A stretch of DNA of 64,000 nucleotides from Spongiactinospora sp. TRM90649 (GTDB lineage: Bacteria; Actinomycetota; Actinomycetes; Streptosporangiales; Streptosporangiaceae). Location of the stretch: assembly GCF_029382225.1 (NCBI RefSeq), contig NZ_JARLTC010000045.1, forward strand, positions 1 through 64,000. Direction: 5' to 3'. The position numbers and the translations under genes are program-made. The notes beneath the pieces are model-generated. The model made no database searches, was not told the DNA's origin, and saw nothing but the letters and a program-made list of their open reading frames with translations. Below, in pieces: positions 16,801 to 23,389 of this stretch. Every line of letters starts with the position of its first letter. Position 1 is the first letter of the stretch.

Positions 16801-16980
16801 TCGCTGGCGGGTTCTGCCCCCAGGCGGTGGCCAGCCGGTCGATGCTGAGCACCTGGCCGCGGGCAACCACCAGCATGGCCAGCACCGCCCGGACCGTGGA
16901 CCGCCCAGCCGCACCGGCCAGTCGCCGACCGTGGCTTCGAGCCGTCCAAGAACGCTGAACCGTACGTCGTCATCCCCCAT
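13862..16980 (-). pseudogene. AfsR/SARP-type regulator with NB-ARC and TPR domains, single-base frameshift near start
   Basis: The natural start is the ATG at 16980. It is followed by V-R-F-S-V-L-G-R-L-E-A-T-V-G-D and L-G-G-P-R, the canonical OmpR/PhoB-type opening of SARP proteins. At about 16893 the frame slips, and the remaining ~1,007 codons continue from R-A-V-L-A-M-L-V-V-A-R-G. One extra base gives exactly 1,040 codons. Domain order is a winged-helix DNA-binding domain, BTAD (about residues 105-255), NB-ARC (P-loop GAAGAGKTAL near 300, LVLLDDA, LVTSR, GHLPLAL), a helical region, then degenerate TPRs. Homologues activate secondary-metabolite or developmental genes. A GTG inside the second frame could give a protein lacking the first DNA-binding strands. 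It is either an inactivated gene or a sequence error. Confidence 0.8.
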
Positions 16981-17125
16981 GTGATCACGATAACGAGGGC
17001 GGCTTCCATCGGCCGATCAATGGGGCGAACGTCCCCGTCCACCGAGATGTGGGGAAGCGCTCGGAGCCTGCGACGAAGGACGCCGGCCGGCGTCAGAGTG
17101 GGACACCAGGCGGTGCGGCCCGGGA

Positions 17126-17818
17126 TTATTGAGGCGTGGCGGACGTCCGCGCTTCGGCCTCTGCCTCCTCGGCAGTGCGGCTGGCACTCCAGATCATCGT
17201 CCGTTGGTGGACCCGTCGGCCGTCGTGGCGGAGGCCGGGAACCAGTGGTGCCGGGCCGTGCTCGGCGAAGCCCATGCGCTCGAAGAACCGCACCGCCCGG
17301 GTGTTCTCGACCAGGGTCTGCAGGTGGCAGCCGGGAGATCCGACCTTCCTGAGCCTGTCAAGCCACCGGCTCATCAGCCCGTCGGCGGCACCTGTCCCTC
17401 GCGCTTCGGGTGCCACGTTGATGTGCAGGTGCGCGGGCCACCTGGCGTCGGCGAACTCGCCGACGCCAGGCTCCCTGCGGATCGCGGCCCACGCCAGATC
17501 GGCCAGGCTGCGCGCGAAGAAGGCCGCCGGCCTGGGTCGGAAGACCAGCCGGTAGGTCCGCATCGCCTGCTCCATGCGCTCGCCCTCCCCGGGGAACCTC
17601 GCACTGTCGAGGCACCCCGTCAGGTAGCCCACCAGGGCGCCCCCGGCGACGGCGACGAAGAGCGAATCCGGCTCCAGCTCCATATAGGGGTCCAGGTAGA
17701 CGGCCGCCTCCGAGTCCACGTGCCCCCACAGCGACGCCGTGGGAGCGCCCTCGCCCACGCGCTCGAACAGCTCGCGTAGCTCGGCGCGGTCACTCCGTGC
17801 GAACGTACGGATCTCCAT
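17126..17818 (-). CDS. GNAT-family N-acetyltransferase
   Basis: The 230-residue protein starts at the ATG at 17818, which follows AAGGGAGG at good spacing. The frame is open to 17857, but the upstream codons overlap the divergent promoter. The GNAT fold is visible as M-E-I-R-T-F-A-R-S-D at the start, strand L-F-V-A-V-A-G-G-A-L-V-G-Y-L-T-G, then H-L-H-I-N-V-A-P-E-A-R-G-T-G-A-A-D-G-L, the acetyl-CoA-binding motif A. The C-terminal N-T-R-A-V-R-F-F-E-R-M-G-F motif B follows. It is divergent from a TetR regulator (17915), suggesting induced expression. The substrate is unknown; antibiotic or polyamine acetylation is possible. Confidence 0.85.
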   Translation of the reverse strand: MEIRTFARSDRAELRELFERVGEGAPTASLWGHVDSEAAVYLDPYMELEPDSLFVAVAGGALVGYLTGCLDSARFPGEGERMEQAMRTYRLVFRPRPAAFFARSLADLAWAAIRREPGVGEFADARWPAHLHINVAPEARGTGAADGLMSRWLDRLRKVGSPGCHLQTLVENTRAVRFFERMGFAEHGPAPLVPGLRHDGRRVHQRTMIWSASRTAEEAEAEARTSATPQ

Positions 17819-17914
17819 GACGCCTCCCTTATCTGTACAGCCTACTCTGTACGACATACACGATTACTATGCTATATGACGTACACAGATTCCGGCCGCT
17901 CGAGAGGATGTTCC
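17819..17914. promoter_or_regulatory. Divergent promoter region with TGTAC/GTACA motifs
   Basis: The 96-bp gap between the GNAT and tetR genes is AT-rich for this genome. It carries ctgtacag (17833-17840), ctgtac near 17847 and gtacacag near 17882, which pair as inverted repeats. They are probable TetR operator half-sites. No unambiguous -35/-10 pair was identified. Confidence 0.45.
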
Positions 17915-18649
17915 ATGGCAGAGCTGCCACCCGTCGTGGCGCGGATGTGGGACCGCGAACCCACCACGCGCAGAGGCCCGAGGCCGCGCCTGGACCTGGC
18001 CACGATCACGATGGCCGCCATCGAGATCGCCGACACCGAGGGGCTGGCCGCCGTCTCCATGAGCAACGTCGCCGCCCAGGTGGGAGTCGCTCCGATGGCG
18101 CTCTACCGGTACGTCGGCAGCAAGGACGAACTGCTGACCGTCATGGCCGACAGCGCCGTGCCCCCACCGCCCGAACGCGAGAACCTGTCCTGGCGCGCCT
18201 ACCTCGCCACGTGGACCCGGCTCACCCGCGACCTCCTGCTGTCCCGGCCCTGGCTGCTGGACCTGCGCCAGAGCACCCCGCCCATGGGTCCGCGGCGACT
18301 GCTCTGGCTTGACCGGGCCCTGGACGCGTTGTCCGGTACCGGGCTGGACGACGGCCAGAAGTTCAACGCCGCCACGGTGCTGACCGGCTACGCCTTCACC
18401 GACGCCACACTCACGCACTCGCTCGGCGCCGGCGGCAAGGAGCTCGCGGCCAGGGCCAAGGGAGCCACCGAGTACGGCGAGATACTCACCGAGGTCCTGG
18501 ACCCCGAGACGTACCCGGCACTGTCGGCCATGATGCGCTCCGGCCTGCTCGGGGACTCCACCGGCTGGACGGAGGACGCCGACTTCCGGTTCGGCCTCGA
18601 CCTCTTGCTGGACGGCATAGAGGCGCTGATCGCCCGCCCAGCCCGGTAG
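17915..18649 (+). CDS. TetR-family regulator
   Basis: The 244-residue protein starts at the ATG at 17915, which follows GAGAGGA. An in-frame ATG at 17876 lies in the operator region. The HTH sits at residues ~35-80: L-A-T-I-T-M-A-A-I-E-I-A-D-T-E-G-L, then A-V-S-M-S-N-V-A-A-Q-V-G-V-A, and P-M-A-L-Y-R-Y-V-G-S-K-D-E-L. The A-L-Y-R-Y/H-V and C-terminal L-F-G-L-D-L-L-L-D-G-I-E patterns fit the TetR_C_1 (tetracycline-repressor-like) group. It likely controls itself and the divergent acetyltransferase at 17126-17818. Confidence 0.85.
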   Translation: MAELPPVVARMWDREPTTRRGPRPRLDLATITMAAIEIADTEGLAAVSMSNVAAQVGVAPMALYRYVGSKDELLTVMADSAVPPPPERENLSWRAYLATWTRLTRDLLLSRPWLLDLRQSTPPMGPRRLLWLDRALDALSGTGLDDGQKFNAATVLTGYAFTDATLTHSLGAGGKELAARAKGATEYGEILTEVLDPETYPALSAMMRSGLLGDSTGWTEDADFRFGLDLLLDGIEALIARPAR

Positions 18650-18833
18650 GGTAAGCAATGGTTCTTGAGTCGAGTTCGTTGGATCTTCCTCGACTTCCCC
18701 CTTCCTGGCCTGCGAGCTGGGTCTTCTCAGGTTTCCAGATGGATCACGGTCACCTGAAGTAGCTTCACTCTCCGTGAAACAACTGTCACTGGGGTGACGG
18801 AACAGCGGCTGGGGTGAAGTCGGGAGGTGCGGG

Positions 18834-19392
18834 TTGACGCTGGCAGTCGTACGCGATCTGCGTGAGCACCGCGCCCCGGCGAGCGTGGAGGAGCTCGCCG
18901 ACTTCGAGACCCATGTGCTGGCTGGGTTCTTGCTTGCGCGCCTCGGCCGGCCTGGCCGACAGCACCATCCGCAGTGACACCAACCATCTGGAGCTGATCC
19001 GAGCCTGGTTCGGCCGACCACTGTGGGAGATGCAGCCGGCCGACGCCGACGCCTACTTCGGCAAGGTCCTGCGCGACGCCAGGCCCTCCACGCGCACCGG
19101 CCGGGCGGCCGCGCTGACGGTCTACTTCCAGTTCCTCGAGCTGCGCCATCGCATCGAGTTGCACAACATCACCGGACACGTGATCGAGTGCCCGCTGGAT
19201 GAGATGAACCGGCCCAAGGCCTCGGTCGACCCGCTGCTGCGGATCCCGCCGTCGGAAGCGGAGGTCGAGCAGTTGTGCTCCGGATGGCGCGCGAGGACCT
19301 GGTCACCTGCCGCAAGTTCGCTCCGGCCGCCCGCAACTACGCCGTCGCGCGGCTGGTCGCCGATGTGGGGCTGCGGATCAACGAAGCTCTGA
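18834..19392 (+). pseudogene. Tyrosine recombinase (phage/plasmid integrase type), twice frameshifted and truncated
   Basis: A TTG at 18834 with GGGAGG upstream opens a frame reading R-E-H-R-A-P-A-S-V-E-E-L-A-D-F-E-T-H. It shifts near 18935 to A-S-A-G-L-A-D-S-T-I-R-S-D-T-N-H-L, a SAM-like core-binding domain. It shifts again near 19285 to E-D-L-V-T-C-R-K-F-A-P, then A-V-A-R-L-V-A-D-V-G-L-R-I-N-E-A-L. R-I-N-E-A carries the first catalytic Arg of tyrosine recombinases. Everything beyond that (H-x-x-R, Tyr) is missing, because at about 19392 the sequence switches into an unrelated gene fragment. It is a non-functional remnant of an integrative element. Confidence 0.75.
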
Positions 19393-19393
19393 G

Positions 19394-19560
19394 AAGTCCC
19401 GCTCGGCGACCTCAGCCGGCACCGTGCGACTGAACGGCGTGACCACGGTGGGCGCGTTGTACCGGGCCGACCCGTACAACGCGTGGGACGGCAAGCCCAC
19501 CGCAAGGGAAGGCAGGATCAATGCCATCCGGCAAGACCGATTACCGCATACCCGCCCAGC
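19394..19560 (+). pseudogene. Fragment of the local secreted-protein family
   Basis: The frame reads E-K-S-R-S-A-T-S-A-G-T-V-R-L-N-G-V-T-T-V, then G-A-L-Y-R-A-D. It aligns without gaps to residues ~163-190 of the intact protein at 5928 (K-S-R-H-T-T-P-A-G-T-L-R-L-E-G, G-A-L-Y-K-A-D). Similarity fades after about 35 residues. No start, signal peptide or C-terminus is present. It abuts the broken recombinase on the left and precedes a broken IS701 gene on the right. The stretch 19561-19959 has no assignable gene. Confidence 0.6.
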
Positions 19561-19959
19561 CGACATGAAGAAGATCAGCATGATGCGGGAATCCCAGCCG
19601 ACGATGACCGCAGGCAGGCGCACCGACTGGCGCGAGCCGCGGACCATGGCCCGCGCATACCAGATCGGAGGAGGCATTGAACGCCGCAAGCATCGCCGCA
19701 ACGCTCGCCCGGTGGCAACGTCTACTCCCCCAATCGTCGATGGCTTCCGAGGACCATGCTCGGCGCGGGGACGCTATGGACCATGAGCACGTAGGCCGTT
19801 CCCCGGCAGGCACGGTGAAGCGCTCGACGCCGCCCGCGAGGCACAGCCGGCTGCCGAGCGGCGCGCCGATGACACGAGCGGCACGTGACCGCGATGGCCA
19901 CCGCCACCCACCGCGGCGCTGCCCTGGTCAACGGCTTGGCCGCAAATCGACGCGCTCGC

Positions 19960-20453
19960 CGCCACCACCTCGTTGATCGACTGGCCCGCCGCTCCCTTAC
20001 CAACGACGACATCGCCTACTACGTGTGCTACGGGCCTGCCCGCACCACTCTGGATCGGCTGCTGCGGGTGGCCGGATCGCGCCGGGCCATCGAAGAGTGC
20101 TTCCAGGCGGCCAAGAACGAAGCCGGGATGGACCACTATCAGGTGCGTGGCTACACCGGGTGGTACCGGCACATCACCTTGTCGATGCCGGCCCACGCCT
20201 TTCTGGCGGCTGCCGCGGCTCAGGCAAACGAGGCCGGGCAGGAGCCGACACCCCACCAGACGATCATGATCTCATCCCCTTGACCGTCAACGAAATCCGG
20301 CGTCTGCTGGTCCGGCTTCTCCTGCAACCCCGGCATTCACTCGACCACGTTCTCGCCTGGTCACGATGGCGGCGCCACCGACAGGCCCAGGCCCGCCGTT
20401 CCCAGTACCGCAGCCGCGGCCACCCACTCCCTCAAGTGCCGTTGCAGTACTAG
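19960..20453 (+). pseudogene. IS701-family transposase, C-terminal remnant with frameshift
   Basis: The frame carries A-R-R-S-L-T-N-D-D-I-A-Y-Y-V-C-Y-G, then R-R-A-I-E-E-C-F-Q-A-A-K-N-E-A-G, and Y-T-G-W-Y-R-H-I-T-L-S-M-P-A-H-A-F-L. This is the conserved C-terminal region of actinobacterial IS701 transposases; relatives have W-A-I-E-E where R-A-I-E-E stands here. A frameshift near 20262 moves the end (D-L-I-P-L-T-V-N-E-I-R-R-L-L) into another frame that stops at 20453. The N-terminal half of the protein and both IS ends are missing. Confidence 0.8.
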
Positions 20454-20515
20454 GACCCGGATCGACCGGCCGCGACCAGGCCGCGCGGCCGGTCCGGTCC
20501 GGGCGTCCGACGACC

Positions 20516-21559
20516 TCAGGGCCGGAAGGGGCCGGTGACCTCGTAGGTCACTCCACCTTCCGCGGGTCGTGGCACGGAGAAGTACAGGCGGCGTCCGTCC
20601 GGCGAGAACGCCGGGCCGGTGATCTCGGGCGTGCCCTGCCCGATCAGCCGGAGCAGCGGCCCCGCGCCGCCCTCGGGGGTCATCATGTTGATCTCCGGCA
20701 GGCCGCCCCTGGTGGCGTCGACGACGTCGAGGCGCTCCTCCTCGGCGTCGTACGACCAGATCCGGCCGTCGGCGGTGGCGAAGGCCAGCACGCCGTTCGC
20801 GTAGTGGCACCCGTCGGCGCGGACGAAACGGGCCGCACCGGGCACCTGCCCGCGCGCCGGGGTGAACAGCGCCGCCGGGCTCGGCACCGGACGCCAGACG
20901 ACCGGCCCCGGCCCGCCGCACAGCACCTCCAGGCGGCCCTCGATGAGCGCGCCCCAGTCAAGGGGGCGGAACCGGTAGAGGCAGCCGTCCTCCTCGTCCT
21001 CGGTCAGGTAGACGACGTACCGCTCGGGGTCGCAGACGGCGGCCTGGTGCCTGAACCTGCCCATGGCCAGGCGGGGGGTGGCGGCGCGCACACCGTACGG
21101 GTCGCACTCGAAGATCCGCCCTCGGCCGGAACTCTCACAGGACAGCCAGGTACGCCATGGGGTCGCGCCCCCGCCCCGGTTGAAGTCGGCACCGGACAGG
21201 ATGCGGTAGGCGTCACGCACCTCGCCGTCCCGCGCGAACCTGATCGCGGACGCCCCACCGAGCACCGGGACGTCGGAGTTGGACACGTATATCCAGCCCT
21301 CGCCATCGGGGAAACAGGCACCGCCGTGCGGCGAGGCATGCCACCGCAGCCCGCCCACCCGATGCCCGGACCGGGCGACGACCCGTCCCGAAAAGCCCGC
21401 CGGAAGGGCCATCCCATGCGAGTCCGGAGGCTCCAGCGGCCCATGCGGATCCTCCCGCGGCCCCGACCCCCCACGCCCCGGACCGGCGGCACGCCAAAGC
21501 GCCCCGCTCAGCGCCTGCGCGGCGAACGGGCCGGTACTGACGAACGTCCGGCGCAGCAT
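20516..21559 (-). CDS. PhoX/DUF839-type protein (possible secreted phosphatase)
   Basis: The 347-residue protein begins M-L-R-R-T-F-V-S-T-G-P-F-A-A-Q-A-L at the ATG at 21559, which follows GGAGG. The opening is twin-Arg-like but lacks a clear hydrophobic stretch, so export is uncertain. The body shows beta-propeller blocks of the DUF839 (PhoX) family: G-G-A-C-F-P-D-G-E-G-W-I-Y-V-S-N-S-D, T-W-L-S-C-E-S-S-G-R-G-R-I-F-E-C-D-P, Y-V-V-Y-L-T-E-D-E-E-D-G-C-L-Y-R-F and G-P-A-F-S-P-D-G-R-R-L-Y-F-S. The last is the typical C-terminal strand. Family members include Ca-dependent PhoX alkaline phosphatases. Short actinobacterial versions like this one have undefined activity. Confidence 0.75.
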   Translation of the reverse strand: MLRRTFVSTGPFAAQALSGALWRAAGPGRGGSGPREDPHGPLEPPDSHGMALPAGFSGRVVARSGHRVGGLRWHASPHGGACFPDGEGWIYVSNSDVPVLGGASAIRFARDGEVRDAYRILSGADFNRGGGATPWRTWLSCESSGRGRIFECDPYGVRAATPRLAMGRFRHQAAVCDPERYVVYLTEDEEDGCLYRFRPLDWGALIEGRLEVLCGGPGPVVWRPVPSPAALFTPARGQVPGAARFVRADGCHYANGVLAFATADGRIWSYDAEEERLDVVDATRGGLPEINMMTPEGGAGPLLRLIGQGTPEITGPAFSPDGRRLYFSVPRPAEGGVTYEVTGPFRP

Positions 21560-22010
21560 CGGGACCCGCCTCCACATGTCCGGGGTTGCGACGTCTTCAC
21601 GGCCACGCTACGCCGCGGGCCACCGGTCAGACCGATTCGATCCCCACCGCGTTAACAGACGGATACCTCCACACCCCCTCCGGCCTTAACGCCACACGAA
21701 AACCCAACCCCTCCCCCCACCCACCTCACCCCAAACCCCCACGCTCGGAACACCCACATCCCCGCTCGCCGCGCCGCCCGCGCGATCTTGGGCTTCGAAC
21801 CGCCTGCTGGCGGGCGTGGATGACCGGGTGTCGGCGCGATGGGTCGTGGGAGTCGGTCACCGCAAGGCGAGCCTGCCGGGAACGATGGGGCCAGCCGGTG
21901 TCAGCCCTTCCGCCCGGGCCCGAGCGATGCGGTCGGAGTCGGCGCCGGTTTTCGATGATGCCGCCGCCGAAAGTGAGGCCACGGGCTTCCGCCCGGCCGG
22001 GCCGCTGTCG
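21560..22010. other. Gene-free stretch
   Basis: About 450 bp between the PhoX-type gene and dps hold C-rich low-complexity sequence (21700-21780) and no supported gene, RNA or terminator. Open frames across it are shadows. Confidence 0.4.
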
Positions 22011-22478
22011 TCAGCGCTGGGCCTGCATCATCCAGTGCTGCTTCTCCAGATCCTGGGTAGCCTTGATCAGCAGGTCCTGGGTCACCGGATCGGGCTCCTC
22101 GGTCGCGCGGACGCGTTCGCGCATCCGCTTGACGATGCCCTCCAGGACGTCGGTGAGCGCCGCGACGACCTTGCCGTCGTTGATCCAGCCCAGTTCGAGC
22201 TGGGGCAGCTCGCTGGCGCGCGCGACGGTCGCGGCCCGGCCGTCCGGGTTGAGTCCGAGGGCAACGGCACGCTCGGCCATCACGTCGGTGTGCTCGCGCG
22301 CCAGCGCGACGATCTCGTCCAGTTGCAGGTGCAGCGGGCGGAAGTGGTGACCGATGACGTTCCAGTGGGCCTGCTTGCCCAGCAGTGACAGGTCGATCAT
22401 GTCGATGAGCGCGCCCTGCAGGGCCTCAGCGACGGCCTTCTTCTCACCCTGCCGCAGACTGCCGGTGATTGCGGCCAT
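22011..22478 (-). CDS. dps: Dps-family ferritin-like DNA-protection protein
   Basis: The 155-residue four-helix protein has the Dps ferroxidase signature L-L-G-K-Q-A-H-W-N-V-I-G-H-H-F, then L-H-L-Q-L-D-E-I-V-A-L-A-R-E-H-T-D-V-M-A-E-R. This places the conserved His and Asp/Glu ligands at the dimer interface. The ATG at 22478 follows GGGGGAGGA. The protein should assemble as a dodecamer that oxidises and stores iron and shields DNA in stress or stationary phase. It is divergent from the MerR gene at 22598, so the 120-bp gap may hold both promoters. Confidence 0.9.
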   Translation of the reverse strand: MAAITGSLRQGEKKAVAEALQGALIDMIDLSLLGKQAHWNVIGHHFRPLHLQLDEIVALAREHTDVMAERAVALGLNPDGRAATVARASELPQLELGWINDGKVVAALTDVLEGIVKRMRERVRATEEPDPVTQDLLIKATQDLEKQHWMMQAQR

Positions 22479-22561
22479 GATGTGTCCTCCCCCTTTGCCT
22501 TGATATCAGCCTCATACGGCAAGCGCGCCCCTACCCGGACCTTCCACAGGTATGCACCCGG

Positions 22562-22597
22562 TTGACACTGTCATAGTTACAGTGTCACTATCACGGT
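22562..22597 (+). promoter_or_regulatory. MerR-type promoter and operator, leaderless start
   Basis: A perfect -35 ttgaca (22562-22567) overlaps a perfect inverted repeat, gacactgt (22564-22571), 7 nt, acagtgtc (22579-22586). A weak -10 (cactat, 22586-22591) would give the long 18-19-bp spacer typical of MerR-controlled promoters. The ATG at 22598 has no Shine-Dalgarno sequence, and the predicted transcription start falls at or next to it, so the mRNA is probably leaderless. Confidence 0.65.
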
Positions 22598-23389
22598 ATG
22601 AGCGAAACCTGGACAATCGGCGAGCTGGCCGAGCGCGCGGCGGACACGTTGCGCGCCGCGCCGGGCGATGCCGCCAGGGCCGGCGGCGGGGAGGAGACAG
22701 CGGGCCGTGGGGCCGTCAACGGGCGCATCCGCGAGGTGCCGGGCGAGCGGCTGATCAGGTGGTACACGACGATCGGCCTGATCGATCCCCCGCTGAGCCG
22801 CCGGGGCCGCGTCGCCCGCTATGGACGGCGGCACCTGCTCCAACTGGTCGCGATCAAGCGCCTCCAGGCCGGGGGCATGTCGATCGCCGACATCCAGGTC
22901 CACCTGGCGGGAGCCACCGACTCCCACCTCGCCTCACTCGCCGGGGTAACCCCCGCTCCCGACATCGCCCCGACCGCGACGGCCGACGCCGCGCCCCGGC
23001 GCGCCAGATTCTGGACCTCACCGGGAGGGTCACCCCCCGTGGAACCGGCAGCCCAGGCAGACCCTTTCCTGGCAGGCGCGCCGCAGAGCCTTCCGGCCGT
23101 CGCCTTCGACGGCGGGGTGCGGGCCGTGCAGGGGGTACGGCTGGCGCCAGGGGTGGTGCTGCTGCTCGACGGGGCGGAGCGGGCGCCGTCGGCCGCCGAT
23201 GTGGCGGCGATCGCCGAGGCGGCCGGGCCGTTGCTGGCCGTGCTCGCCGAGCGAGGGCTGACCGTGGCCGCCGCGCCGTCCGCCCGGATCGCCCATCAGA
23301 ACGGCCCGAAATACCAGGGCATCACTGACTTTTCCAATCTCCCCGATCATCCGGACATCGACCCTCCTTCGGAAGGGAGCACCGCATGA
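22598..23389 (+). CDS. MerR-family regulator paired with VIT/VWA protein
   Basis: The 263-residue protein begins E-T-W-T-I-G-E-L-A-E-R-A-A. After a ~30-residue Gly/Ala/Glu-rich insertion in the HTH comes R-L-I-R-W-Y-T-T-I-G-L-I-D-P-P, then Y-G-R-R-H-L-L-Q-L-V-A-I-K-R-L-Q-A-G-G-M-S. This is the MerR winged helix of the subgroup found beside VIT/VWA genes in actinobacteria. The C-terminal half has no recognised effector domain. Its last bases overlap the start of the next gene (ATGA, 23386-23389), so the two are translationally coupled. The perfect inverted repeat overlapping its own -35 suggests autoregulation. Confidence 0.85.
   Translation: MSETWTIGELAERAADTLRAAPGDAARAGGGEETAGRGAVNGRIREVPGERLIRWYTTIGLIDPPLSRRGRVARYGRRHLLQLVAIKRLQAGGMSIADIQVHLAGATDSHLASLAGVTPAPDIAPTATADAAPRRARFWTSPGGSPPVEPAAQADPFLAGAPQSLPAVAFDGGVRAVQGVRLAPGVVLLLDGAERAPSAADVAAIAEAAGPLLAVLAERGLTVAAAPSARIAHQNGPKYQGITDFSNLPDHPDIDPPSEGSTA

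Noticed and set aside
18720..18833. Short inverted repeats (ttcac/gtgaa, gtcac/gtgac) before the recombinase remnant as an attachment site
   Set aside because: Repeats are only 5 bp, and no matching second copy was seen in the window, so an att site cannot be supported.
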